Source of the DNA: an uncultured Microcaldota archaeon
GTDB taxonomy: Archaea > Micrarchaeota > Micrarchaeia > Burarchaeales > Fermentimicrarchaeaceae
NCBI GenBank assembly: GCA_903884505.1
Contig: CAISET010000002.1
Span: 124,001 to 188,000, forward strand
Reading direction: 5' to 3'
DNA length: 64,000 nucleotides
Under the pieces are notes generated by a model. That model was not told the DNA's origin. It ran no database searches and was given only the letters and a program-made list of their open reading frames with translations. The position numbers and the translations under genes are program-made. Below, piece by piece: positions 16,605 through 24,189 of this stretch. Numbering within the stretch: the first letter of the stretch is position 1; the number at the start of each line of letters is the position of its first letter.

Positions 16605-17435
16605 ATGGCAGATGTTTTTAGCATTATAGTGGCGGTGATCTTCTTCCTAGTCAGCATGATCCCGGTCCTCATACTCCTTGGGATAGTGTTCGTGTTCATC
16701 GTCGTTCCTATCCTGATGCTGTTCCTAAAGATAATCAACCAGTATGAGAAGGGCATACTTTTCTCCTTCGGCAAGTATTCGGGGACGAGGGGGCCCGGCC
16801 TGAACTTCATAATCCCGATATTCCAGGAGCTCAGGAAGGTCGACACCCGCATAATGACCATCGACATCCCGAAGCAGGAGGTAATGACCAAGGATAATGT
16901 GCCGGTCGCGATCGACGCCGTCATCTACTTCAAGGTGGTGAGGCCCGAGGATGCCATCATAAAAATGGAGGATTACACCTACGCCGTGGCGCAGTATGCG
17001 AAGACCGCTTGCAGGGACGTTGTTGGCAATGTTGAGATGGACGAGCTCCTCACGCAGAGGAAGAGAATAGCTGATGACATAGAGAAGATCGTTGATAAGG
17101 AAACTGGCGAGTGGGGAATTGACGTCACTTCCATTAAGCTTCAGAACATCGAGCTGCCTGATGACATGAAGAGGTCGATGGCGAGGCAGGCCGAGGCCGA
17201 GAGGGAGAAACGGGCGACAATCATAATGAGCGAGGGCGAGCTCGCTGCGAGTGACAATCTCGCGAAGGCTGCCAACATACTCGGCACGACGCCGGGTGCC
17301 ATGCACCTGCGCACGCTGTCGTCCCTCGACGACGTCAGCGCGGACCAGACCAACAAGCTCGCCTTCTTCATTCCGGTCGAGGCGCTGCGCGCCATAGAGG
17401 GCTTCTCCAGCCTTCTGAAGAAGAAAGGCGAGTAA
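16605..17435 (+). CDS. SPFH/slipin protein 2, with N-terminal membrane anchor
   Basis: 276 residues; ~45-residue hydrophobic N-terminus (two helices or a re-entrant hairpin) followed by the same SPFH core as its upstream neighbour (YEKGILFSFGKYSGTRGPGLNF, IPKQEVMTKDNVPVAIDAV). The two proteins are clear paralogues and overlap in function or co-assemble. The gene starts 5 nt after the first slipin stop, and the TPR gene begins at the next base after its own stop, giving a tight operon. Confidence 0.92.
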   Translation: MADVFSIIVAVIFFLVSMIPVLILLGIVFVFIVVPILMLFLKIINQYEKGILFSFGKYSGTRGPGLNFIIPIFQELRKVDTRIMTIDIPKQEVMTKDNVPVAIDAVIYFKVVRPEDAIIKMEDYTYAVAQYAKTACRDVVGNVEMDELLTQRKRIADDIEKIVDKETGEWGIDVTSIKLQNIELPDDMKRSMARQAEAEREKRATIIMSEGELAASDNLAKAANILGTTPGAMHLRTLSSLDDVSADQTNKLAFFIPVEALRAIEGFSSLLKKKGE

Positions 17436-18158
17436 GTGCCTGTTGAAATCGCCCTTGTAACTAGCATCCGCAGGCGCATTTTGAAATGCTATTCCGACAT
17501 AAGCGAGCTTGACTCTTTGCGTAGAAGGAAGGCATCCGCCGCACTTGAGCGCGCGAAGAGGCTCGTCGTGCTCGGAAGAAAGAATGAGGCGCTCGGAATT
17601 CTCCTTGAGGTTGTTTCGCAGGCGCACAGGAATGGTCTTGGCTGGATGTTCTCCGATGCCAGCGGAAAGGCGCCGCTGCATGTGCGGGCGTGGGAGATGA
17701 TGATGGCCTGCTTCGAGGACGGGGAGAAAGAGAGTGAGGCTGCGAAGGCGGTTGCAGACCTTGCCGTGAATGAGTCGAAGCATCTGAATGATGGGATTGC
17801 TGCATTGAAAAGCGGGCAATACGCGAAGGCCGGCGTGGAACTCTATGCTGCTGAGAGGGCTGGAGTGGATTACGCTGCCGCCGTCAGGAAGGTTGCGGGA
17901 AAAGCGGCGAGAAAACCGGTGACCGCGCTCATCTATCTCGGATATGCGCACGCGCTCGCGAAGGATTTTGCTGGGGCTGCGAAGAAGTTCGATGATGCGC
18001 TGAAGCTCGACCCCGAGAATGCCGAGGCATGGGGAGGGAAGGGCTCGCTTCTCGAGGTTCTCGGCAAGCCGGCCGAGGCTGAGAGATGCTACGGCCGCGT
18101 CCGGGCGATTCTCGAGGGAGAAAGGAGGAAGGCGAGGGATGGTGGCGATGCCATCTGA
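17436..18158 (+). CDS. TPR-repeat protein
   Basis: 240 residues starting at the GTG that immediately follows the slipin stop. Helical repeats throughout; the last two are typical TPRs (ALIYLGYAHALAKDFAGAAKKFDDALKLDPENAEAWGGKGSLLEVLGKPAEAERCY, about residues 165-225). No signal peptide. Context suggests a partner of the slipin complex (inference). Its 3' end overlaps the start of the Cys-cluster gene by 20 nt. Confidence 0.8.
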   Translation: MPVEIALVTSIRRRILKCYSDISELDSLRRRKASAALERAKRLVVLGRKNEALGILLEVVSQAHRNGLGWMFSDASGKAPLHVRAWEMMMACFEDGEKESEAAKAVADLAVNESKHLNDGIAALKSGQYAKAGVELYAAERAGVDYAAAVRKVAGKAARKPVTALIYLGYAHALAKDFAGAAKKFDDALKLDPENAEAWGGKGSLLEVLGKPAEAERCYGRVRAILEGERRKARDGGDAI

Positions 18159-18642
18159 ACCCTGCAGCTCATGCGATGCCCGGTGCTGCAGGAAATATCT
18201 CGTGGCTGTGGTTCCGTCGGATGTTTTGAAGATTTCTAAAAGATTAGGGAAAACGCCAACAGAGTTTTTGAACCTTTTCCCCTCCTCAGACTGTAGTTGC
18301 GCGCATTCGATTCCGCTCTGGCTCCGGGGAAAGGAGTTTTACCTTGGCCTGAGGAGGGGTGGGAACGGGTGCGTTTTTCTAACGGCAGACAATCGCTGCT
18401 CCATCCACAAGTTCAAGCCCCTGGTCTGCTCAACCTTCCCATTTCTTCTCGACGGGGAGAATGTTGCGAAGAGCAATGCCTGCTCCAAGGCGTGGGAAGG
18501 CGGGGAAGGGAGCCGTCGGCCGTTGAGGAAATACCACGCTGAACTGAAGGCTATGAGGCGTAAAATCGTCGAGTGGGACTGGCATCACTCGAAAAACGGG
18601 GATTTTCCGAAGCTGATGGCGTTTCTCCTATCGACTGAGTGA
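18139..18642 (+). CDS. YkgJ-type cysteine-cluster protein
   Basis: 167 residues from ATG 18139 (or ATG 18148). CSSCDARCCRKY at the N-terminus, then SDCSCAH, GCVFLTADNRCSIHKFKPLVCSTFPF and SNACSKAW form the Cys pattern of the YkgJ/UPF0153 family, believed to bind a metal or Fe-S cluster. Last gene of the slipin operon, overlapping the TPR gene by 20 nt. Function unknown. Confidence 0.85.
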   Translation: MVAMPSEPCSSCDARCCRKYLVAVVPSDVLKISKRLGKTPTEFLNLFPSSDCSCAHSIPLWLRGKEFYLGLRRGGNGCVFLTADNRCSIHKFKPLVCSTFPFLLDGENVAKSNACSKAWEGGEGSRRPLRKYHAELKAMRRKIVEWDWHHSKNGDFPKLMAFLLSTE

Positions 18643-19146
18643 TTCTATTTCTTTCCTGTCGTTTCCAAGAGTTATTTGGCAACGTGCGTTGCAGGCCGGG
18701 CTTTCCGACGAAGAATCTGCTCCTTTGGCCTGTTTTTGCCTCCAGGGGTAGCCCGTGGATGGGGAAAGAGGGCGAGTTTCGAGGATGGATTTTTGGGCAG
18801 TTCCAAAATGATGGAAGAGGAGAAATTGGTGCTTCCTGCCTTTCTCTTCCCTCTTCCAAAACCATGAAACGGATTTTGAAGCTTCGGCGGAAGCAGTTTC
18901 TTCAGGCTTCTTTTCCACTGGAAGCACGGAGTCCTGGCTGGGGAGGCCTGTTTTTCAAATTCATGGAATGGAAGCGCTTGCGGAAATTTGACGGCGTTTC
19001 ATACGAATGGAAGATGAGTAGTATAGATGGGCTGGGAACGCCGTGGACACGTCGAGTTCTGCCTTCCTAATTCCAAATCCATGAAATGCGCCGGAGAAAC
19101 TAATTTAAAGAAGCGCCGGCCCTATTAGCCACGAGGCGATTGGAAC
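18643..19146 (+). other. 504-bp gene-poor region with repeated dyads
   Basis: No convincing gene: ORFs of 60-143 codons in three frames have odd Trp/Phe-rich composition and no family likeness. The region holds five of the six TTYCA-N6-TGRAA dyads (separate entry). AACTAATTTAAAG (about 19097-19109) near the end is the TATA box for the 19147 gene. A decayed gene or an untranslated RNA cannot be excluded. Confidence 0.55.
18801..19086. repeat. Cluster of TTYCA-N6-TGRAA dyads
   Basis: Five 16-bp copies in this interval: TTCCA-AAATGA-TGGAA (18801-18816), TTCCA-AAACCA-TGAAA (18854-18869), TTTCA-AATTCA-TGGAA (18953-18968), TTTCA-TACGAA-TGGAA (18997-19012), TTCCA-AATCCA-TGAAA (19071-19086). A sixth copy is at 19830-19845. 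Eight positions are fixed and two are half-fixed, so this density is far above chance. Centre spacings are 53, 99, 44 and 74 bp. Likely binding sites for a dimeric DNA-binding protein. Confidence 0.75.
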
Positions 19147-19413
19147 ATGGCTCAAAAACGGAAGAAAAGGGCCGCTGTAAGCAGGCAGGCAAAGGCAGTT
19201 GCGCCACTTTTGGAAATGGGGAGGGTGGAGAAGCGATTCGAAACTGCGGCAGTGCGCGAGGTTGTGGTTGCCAGGCACGCCCTTGACAGGATGCACTTCT
19301 GGGGCGGAATCAGCCTGCTCATCCTTGCCGTGGTGCTCTCAGTCAATGGCGTCGCTGACATAACGTACCTTAGCACTGGAGTTGCTGGCGTGCTCGCGGT
19401 ACTGATAGAGTGA
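19147..19413 (+). CDS. Small membrane protein, basic N-terminus
   Basis: 88 residues: a Lys/Arg-rich N-terminus (AQKRKKRAAVSRQ), then two closely spaced hydrophobic segments (FWGGISLLILAVVLSVNGVA and LSTGVAGVLAVLIE). Probably a helical-hairpin membrane protein with the basic tail inside. Not recognised. TATA-like AACTAATTTAAAG lies ~40 nt upstream. Confidence 0.65.
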   Translation: MAQKRKKRAAVSRQAKAVAPLLEMGRVEKRFETAAVREVVVARHALDRMHFWGGISLLILAVVLSVNGVADITYLSTGVAGVLAVLIE

Positions 19414-19414
19414 G

Positions 19415-19786
19415 TTAGGGAAGATGCTTTAAGGCGGGCATCGCCGCCTTGCTAGTCTTCTCCTCTGGCCCATAAAGAATTAGTTCCATCGATCTCATTG
19501 CGATACGGATTGAGCCGCGTAGATTGCACACGTGTGGAGCCTTGTTTTCCTTTGGATACATTGCAAGCACGAAATCCTCGGCTACTCTCCCGAATGCCTC
19601 GCGACTTGGATAAAGCTCGAGCAGGGCCTTCACGTGCTCAGGCTGCACTTCCACCCAGCTCTGCGCGCCAGTCATTTTTGCGATTGCGCAAAGCCAGGTA
19701 ACGGTGTGGGCCTGTCCGCATATTGCACCGAAGATTTTTTCTTCATTTGGTTTTTTCTTCGGGGATTTCTCCACTGTTTCGGCCAT
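19415..19786 (-). CDS. Hypothetical protein
   Basis: 123 residues, no recognised family. Lys-rich start (KSPKKKPNEEKI), a helical middle with CGQAHTVTWLCAIAKMTG and a segment VQPEHVKALLELYPSREAFGRVAEDFV. Converges on the 19147 gene, leaving one base between the stops, and diverges from the DRG GTPase. The TTYCA-N6-TGRAA dyad at 19830-19845 lies in its upstream region. Confidence 0.55.
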   Translation of the reverse strand: MAETVEKSPKKKPNEEKIFGAICGQAHTVTWLCAIAKMTGAQSWVEVQPEHVKALLELYPSREAFGRVAEDFVLAMYPKENKAPHVCNLRGSIRIAMRSMELILYGPEEKTSKAAMPALKHLP

Positions 19787-19829
19787 CGCATTTCCCGCTC
19801 ACTTCAGTAATAAATGCCTGCCGCTTTAG

Positions 19830-19860
19830 TTTCAAAACTATGGAAAGGCTATTAAAGAGG
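19830..19860 (+). promoter_or_regulatory. Sixth TTYCA-N6-TGRAA dyad beside the DRG promoter
   Basis: TTTCA-AAACTA-TGGAA (19830-19845) directly precedes GGCTATTAAAGAGG (19846-19859), the TATA-like element ~30 nt ahead of ATG 19887. The dyad therefore sits in the BRE/upstream position of that promoter, where a bound protein could activate or repress. It belongs to the family clustered at 18801-19086. Confidence 0.6.
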
Positions 19861-19886
19861 CGTCGCGCTAATTCTGCGAGGCGATT

Positions 19887-20984
19887 ATGGTAAGCATACC
19901 CGATAGGATAACAGAGCTCGAGACAGAGCTGCGCACCACGAAATACAACAAGGCCACTGAAAGCCACATCGGCGAGATAAAAGCCAAGATAGCGCGGTTC
20001 AGGCGCGAAATGATGAAGCCGAAGAGCACCGGGAGCGGCGGCGGCTTCGACGTGAGGAAGAGCGGCGATTCCTCTGTTGTGTTCATCGGGTTTCCATCGG
20101 TTGGAAAATCAACTCTGCTGAATCAGCTGACCAATGCGCAGAGCGAAGTGGCTGCCTATGAATTCACCACGCTCACAGTTATCCCCGGAATCCTAAACTA
20201 CAAGGGCGCGCGGATTCAGCTGCTCGACGTTCCCGGGGTGATACAGGGCGCATCGCAGGGAAGGGGGCGGGGGCGCGAGGTCCTCTCGGTTGCGAGGAAC
20301 TGCGACCTTCTGCTCCTAATGCTGGACGTGTTCCAGGCGAAAACGCAGCTTGATGTGATTTTGAAGGAGCTTGAGCAGATGGGCATCAGGCCGAACCAGT
20401 CGCCCCCGAATGTCGTGATTACGGTGAAGCAGCGGGGAGGAATAATATTGAACTCCACTGTGAAGCTCACGAAAATCTCCGAAAAAACGGTTGAAAAAGT
20501 CCTGAATGTTTATGGCATCCACAATGCGGATGCCGTCCTGCGCGAGGACATAAACGATGACCAGCTCGTAGATGTCGTTGTCGGAAACAGGAGGTATGTG
20601 CCTGCGCTCGTCACCCTCAACAAGTGCGATTTGGTTGACAAGAGATTCGTGGATGAGGTGAAGAAAAACCTCGGGATGCCTTCGGTGGAGATTTCTGCGG
20701 ACACAGGATTGCACCTTGATGAGTTGAAGGAGGCAATCTACTCGCGCCTTCGATTCATGCGCCTTTACATGAAGCCGAGGTTCGGCGAGGCCGATTTGAA
20801 GGAGCCGATGATTCTACGCGAGGGCGCGACCGTCGCTGATGTGTGTGACAGGATTCACAGGAATGCGAAGGGCGAGTTCAAGCATGCATTCGTCTGGGGC
20901 AAGTCCGCGAAGTTCCCGGGGCAGAAGGTCGGGATAGACCATGTTCTCATGGATGGGGATGTCGTGAATATTGTCAAAAGATAG
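19887..20984 (+). CDS. DRG/Obg-family GTPase
   Basis: 365 residues, the size of archaeal/eukaryotic DRG proteins, which act on the ribosome. Helical N-terminus, G1 GFPSVGKSTLLNQL (about 68-81), G2/switch I EFTTLT, G3 DVPGVIQGASQGRGRG, G4 NKCD, G5 ISADTG, and a C-terminal TGS domain (about 290-365, ending GQKVGIDHVLMDGDVVNIVKR). Complete and well conserved. Followed 9 nt later by the GNAT gene, so likely the head of an operon. Confidence 0.95.
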   Translation: MVSIPDRITELETELRTTKYNKATESHIGEIKAKIARFRREMMKPKSTGSGGGFDVRKSGDSSVVFIGFPSVGKSTLLNQLTNAQSEVAAYEFTTLTVIPGILNYKGARIQLLDVPGVIQGASQGRGRGREVLSVARNCDLLLLMLDVFQAKTQLDVILKELEQMGIRPNQSPPNVVITVKQRGGIILNSTVKLTKISEKTVEKVLNVYGIHNADAVLREDINDDQLVDVVVGNRRYVPALVTLNKCDLVDKRFVDEVKKNLGMPSVEISADTGLHLDELKEAIYSRLRFMRLYMKPRFGEADLKEPMILREGATVADVCDRIHRNAKGEFKHAFVWGKSAKFPGQKVGIDHVLMDGDVVNIVKR

Positions 20985-20992
20985 GTGGGCGG

Positions 20993-21505
20993 ATGGGTGA
21001 GGAGATGATTTATCGCGGGCCGACGAAGAGCGACCTTGATGGATACCTCTCTTTCATAAACGAGCTTGCCGGAGAAAACACTTACATAAAGGCCGAGAAG
21101 CAGACTAGGAAGAAGGAGAGGAAGTGGCTTGACGGCCAGCTCAAGGCAATCAGGAAGCGCGATACGGTGATGGTGCTGGCAGAGGCGGGCGGGAAGCTTG
21201 TTGGCAACTGCGGAATTGCGCGGCGTGCCGCATACCGGCGCGTGAGGCATTCCGCGGTTTTTGGGATTTCCGTGCTGAAGAAGTGGAGAGGAAGGGGCAT
21301 TGGGGAAACGCTTGCAAGGAAGGCGATTGCGCGGGCGAAGAAGAGGATGAAAATCGGGCTGCTGACGCTTTCGGTCATGGCGAACAATCCTGTTGCGCAA
21401 AAGTTGTACCGGAAGCTCGGGTTCAGGGAATTCGGAAGGTGCCCGAAGGCGTTCTGGTTCAAGGGGAAATACGTCGATGAGATTTACATGTACAAGTCCC
21501 TGTAG
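20993..21505 (+). CDS. GNAT N-acetyltransferase
   Basis: 170 residues. Acetyl-CoA binding site VLKKWRGRGIGETLARKAI (Q/RxxGxG/A type), followed by LTLSVMANNPVAQKLYRKLGF, the standard C-terminal half of GNAT. Protein or small-molecule target unknown. Lies between the DRG gene (8-nt gap) and a winged-helix-like gene (8-nt gap), in one transcription unit. Confidence 0.92.
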   Translation: MGEEMIYRGPTKSDLDGYLSFINELAGENTYIKAEKQTRKKERKWLDGQLKAIRKRDTVMVLAEAGGKLVGNCGIARRAAYRRVRHSAVFGISVLKKWRGRGIGETLARKAIARAKKRMKIGLLTLSVMANNPVAQKLYRKLGFREFGRCPKAFWFKGKYVDEIYMYKSL

Positions 21506-21513
21506 GTGGTTGC

Positions 21514-21933
21514 ATGAACATTAAATACTGGGAATGGGAGCCGGCTCCGTTCAAGGAGCGCGTGAAGAAGCCGAGCGTGCGGGATTTGGCACGCGTGTTC
21601 TTCGAGAATGAAACGCAGGCCTACAGGTTCGCGAGTGCGCTGCTTGAGGTGAAGAAGAAGGGGAAATTGAGGCTGCGGGACTGCCCGCCGGAGCTGCCGG
21701 TTGCGACGTGGAAGAGGTATCTCGACTATGCGGTGCAGGTGGGGCTGCTGAAGCATGAGGAGGAGGCGTACGAGTTCACAGACAGGTTCTCTACGCCGGT
21801 TAGGAACTTCTCCTCCTTCGTGAAGGAATGGATTGAGAAGGGCGAAAAGGAGGAGGATTTGGCGACAGCATTTGCGTTCGCCAAGAAGGAAAAACAGAAG
21901 AAGAGAGGCGGAAAACCGCAGCTAAAGGATTAG
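21514..21933 (+). CDS. Winged-helix-like hypothetical protein
   Basis: 139 residues. The segment KPSVRDLARVFFENETQAYRFASALLEVKKKGKLRL and WKRYLDYAVQVGLLKHEEEAYEFTDRF has the helix-helix-hairpin rhythm of a winged helix. The C-terminus is Lys-rich. No family assigned; may bind DNA or RNA. Third gene of the DRG-GNAT unit. Confidence 0.6.
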   Translation: MNIKYWEWEPAPFKERVKKPSVRDLARVFFENETQAYRFASALLEVKKKGKLRLRDCPPELPVATWKRYLDYAVQVGLLKHEEEAYEFTDRFSTPVRNFSSFVKEWIEKGEKEEDLATAFAFAKKEKQKKRGGKPQLKD

Positions 21934-21976
21934 CGATGCTTATATTATCTGGATTCGTAATCTTTTGGATGAGTGG

Positions 21977-22474
21977 ATGACGCTTAGTATTTTCATGCCA
22001 AGAAGCAAGAAGGAACCGGCCAGGCGCGATTTCGACTATCTCGTGAAGGTCCTCAATAACTCGACGAATACGATTGAAGACCGCATGAATGCCGTTTTCT
22101 ATATGGGGGAAATTGCCGAGAAAGAGCCGGCGATAAGGAAAGATGCCGTCAAGATTCTGATTCCGGCGCTGGAACATAGCTGGCACGGCATGACTAACAA
22201 TGCTTCCATGGCACTTGGAAGCTGCGGAGCTGATGCGGTGCCGGCAGTGCCGAAGCTTGTTGAAACGCTTGACCGCGCTTTGGAGGGCAAGGCTCCACGG
22301 GTCTATACGGAGAACTTGGTGGAAGCTCTCGTAAGGATAGGCTCCAGCTCGCCGGATGCGGCGAATCTTGTTGAGAACCGGCTGAACGAGATGATTGGGA
22401 AGCACCCTGCCATGAACTGCAAAGAACTGGTTGAGGAGATGTCAAGAGCAATGGCTGAGCGTGGGAAAAAGTAG
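21977..22474 (+). CDS. HEAT-repeat-like protein
   Basis: 165 residues from ATG 21977, ~32 nt after GCTTATATTATC (21938-21949), the TATA box; the ORF-track TTG at 21965 is less likely. Helical pairs such as AVKILIPALEHSWHGMTNNASMALGSCGADAVPAVPKLVETLDRAL and VYTENLVEALVRIGSSSPDAANLV look like HEAT repeats, a protein-binding scaffold. Function unknown. Confidence 0.65.
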   Translation: MTLSIFMPRSKKEPARRDFDYLVKVLNNSTNTIEDRMNAVFYMGEIAEKEPAIRKDAVKILIPALEHSWHGMTNNASMALGSCGADAVPAVPKLVETLDRALEGKAPRVYTENLVEALVRIGSSSPDAANLVENRLNEMIGKHPAMNCKELVEEMSRAMAERGKK

Positions 22475-22520
22475 AAAGAGCTGAAAAAGAAAAGGGCTTA
22501 ATTTTCCGCAAGCGCTTTTA

Positions 22521-22610
22521 CCACCCGATTTGCCCGGAAGGGCAAATGGGCGCATTTGCGCCGAAGCGCAAATCGCGTGCCGAACCTGGCGGAAGCCGGA
22601 TATCGGGTGG
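22521..22610. ncRNA. Candidate structured RNA: 9-bp stem enclosing three hairpins
   Basis: CCACCCGAT (22521-22529) pairs perfectly with ATCGGGTGG (22602-22610). Inside are three hairpins: TTGCCC-GGAA-GGGCAA (22530-22545), ATTTGCGC-CGAA-GCGCAAAT (22554-22573) flanked by partly pairing GGCGC/GCGTGCC, and CTGGC-GGAA-GCCGG (22586-22599). Two loops are GNRA tetraloops, so this would be a four-way junction as RNA. Bases 22551-22578 repeat the reverse strand of 1870-1897 exactly. It lies between two converging genes and has no obvious promoter of its own; it may be a 3' UTR element. Confidence 0.6.
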
Positions 22611-22619
22611 GAAAGGGGC

Positions 22620-22940
22620 TTAATGTTTGCTGCCGAAGCCGAACTTCGGGGCCGGGGAGGATTCCTCTTCCTCCTCTGGGAGCACTTCGCCAGCCGCGAT
22701 CGGGCCGCCCTTGCTGACCATTATCACGTCCTCGACGGAGCGCACGTTCTTGTAGAGTATGCTGCGCTCGCGCAGTATCCTCTTTGCGTCCTCACGAGTG
22801 ACGGATGACAGCGGCTCGAGGGTTATCCTGAGGACCTCCCCCTTCTCGAGGTCGATTATCAGGTCCTGGACCCTTCCGAGGTATCTCCCGCCGTCGCTGT
22901 ATATGTCCATCCCATACAGCCGTGAAAGCTTTAGTCCCAT
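22620..22940 (-). CDS. PRC-barrel domain protein
   Basis: 106 residues. LSRLYGMDIYSDGGRYLGRVQDLIIDLEKGEVLRITLEP is a PRC-barrel N-terminal half, and the VRSVEDVIMVSKGGP end closes the barrel. The Glu-rich tail (EEEEESS) is disordered. Archaeal one-domain PRC proteins include CdpB-type division adaptors, but several subfamilies exist and the role here is open. Confidence 0.8.
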   Translation of the reverse strand: MGLKLSRLYGMDIYSDGGRYLGRVQDLIIDLEKGEVLRITLEPLSSVTREDAKRILRERSILYKNVRSVEDVIMVSKGGPIAAGEVLPEEEEESSPAPKFGFGSKH

Positions 22941-23070
22941 TGTCTCACCCGCTAGCAGAACTGCTCGCGTATCGTTATTCCTTTGCCTTGTTTAAAAGCT
23001 TTTCGGGTTTTTTACAGTTAGTACAGTTATCGAACTATTGTTTATATTGCCTGCGGGCCAAATTCAGCCC

Positions 23071-23805
23071 ATGGAGATAGTCATTGTGCCTGTCGCGCAT
23101 GTTTCAGAGAAGAGCGCGCGCAACGTCAGGACGGCGATTGAGGAGACGAAGCCGGATGTTGTTGCGATAGAGCTTGATGCGCAGAGGCTGCAGGCGCTCC
23201 TGCACCACAAGGAGCCGACGCTGGGGGAAATGGTCCGCAGCCCCTTCTTCGCGCTTCTTTACCTGTTCCAGACGGCTGTGGGAAAGGGCCTGCGGGTTGC
23301 GCCCGGAGGGGAGATGCTCGCCGCCGTTGAGGCCGCGCGGGACGCGAACCTGCCGATTGCGCTCATTGACCGCGACATCTCGATAACGATGGGCAGGCTC
23401 TCGGCGATTCCGCTCTGGGAGAAGCTCTCGATTGTTGCGCAGATTTTCCTTTCTCCGCTCGCATTCATCCCAAACCCGTTCTCCAAGCAGAGGCAGCCGA
23501 CGATCGATGAGATGACGGACCAGAGGTTCATAACGGGCTTCTTCGGTGAGTTCAAGAGGCAGCTGCCAAACGTCTACCGGGTGCTTGTTGAGGAGAGAGA
23601 TGAGTATATTTCGAGGAGGCTGCTTGCGCTGAAAGCCGGAAAGGTCGTGCTCGTTGTCGGTGCAGGCCACGTGCCCGGGATAACGAAGAGGCTGAAGGAG
23701 CTCGGCGTCGGGGAGGAGAAGGCCGTGGTGCCTGGCGCAGGGCTGAAGGGGCTTGGTGTTGGCGAGGAGAAGGGGGCGAAGCGGCCCGCTCCTTTTGCGT
23801 CGTAG
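23071..23805 (+). CDS. TraB-family protein
   Basis: 244 residues from ATG 23071. TATA TGTTTATATTGC (23039-23050) lies ~25 nt upstream, so leaderless; the ORF-track start at 23038 is inside the promoter. TraB/PrgY/GumN-like signatures: PVAHVSEKS, DVVAIELDAQR, IALIDRDIS and VVGAGHVPGI near the end. Bacterial relatives inactivate signalling peptides; archaeal function is unknown and a metalloprotease-like fold has been proposed. ACAGTTA is repeated twice at about 23012-23027 just upstream of the TATA, perhaps an activator site. Confidence 0.88.
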   Translation: MEIVIVPVAHVSEKSARNVRTAIEETKPDVVAIELDAQRLQALLHHKEPTLGEMVRSPFFALLYLFQTAVGKGLRVAPGGEMLAAVEAARDANLPIALIDRDISITMGRLSAIPLWEKLSIVAQIFLSPLAFIPNPFSKQRQPTIDEMTDQRFITGFFGEFKRQLPNVYRVLVEERDEYISRRLLALKAGKVVLVVGAGHVPGITKRLKELGVGEEKAVVPGAGLKGLGVGEEKGAKRPAPFAS

Positions 23806-23847
23806 CGCAGAAGCTTAAAAAGGCGGGAACGGCAAATCGGTGCTTGC

Positions 23848-24189
23848 ATGGCGTCGAAGGAAGTTATCTTGCACCCGAAGTCCGCAACCGTCCTTGTGAG
23901 CCTGAAGGAGGACGGGAAGAAGTGGTATGCGAGCAGCCTTGCGAGGCAGTCGGGGCTGAGCTACGTCTATGTGACCGAAATTCTGGGCATCTTTTTGAAG
24001 GACGGGCTTATCGAGTTCAAGAAGGAAGGGAAGATAAAGCGCGTGCGCCTTACCGAGAGCGGGCTGAAGGTTGCGAACGCGCTCGATGAGCTGGTGAGCA
24101 GGATTAACGCCATTGCGGCCGCCCCGCCGAAAGCCGAGAAGCCCGCTGCGCCTGCCCCTGAAGAGAAAAAGGAAGAGAAGAAGGCTTAG
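23848..24189 (+). CDS. MarR-like winged-helix protein
   Basis: 113 residues: wHTH made of HPKSATVLVSLKEDGKKWYASSLARQSGLSYVYVTEILGIFLKDGLIEFKKEGKIKRVRLTESG, followed by an Ala/Pro/Lys/Glu tail. One-domain archaeal DNA-binding proteins of this type are common. TATA-like CTTAAAAAGGC at about 23814-23824 lies ~25-30 nt ahead. Its stop overlaps the last bases of the converging MFS gene by 4 nt. Confidence 0.75.
   Translation: MASKEVILHPKSATVLVSLKEDGKKWYASSLARQSGLSYVYVTEILGIFLKDGLIEFKKEGKIKRVRLTESGLKVANALDELVSRINAIAAAPPKAEKPAAPAPEEKKEEKKA

Noticed and set aside
18639-19070. 143-codon ORF on the plus strand (and two on the minus strand)
   Set aside because: Composition is odd (many Trp/Phe), no domain or promoter fits, and three frames are open equally.
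22960-23050. Repeated ACAGTTA/AACTA elements upstream of TraB as a defined operator
   Set aside because: Only two short direct copies and an imperfect inverted one; too weak to call a separate feature.
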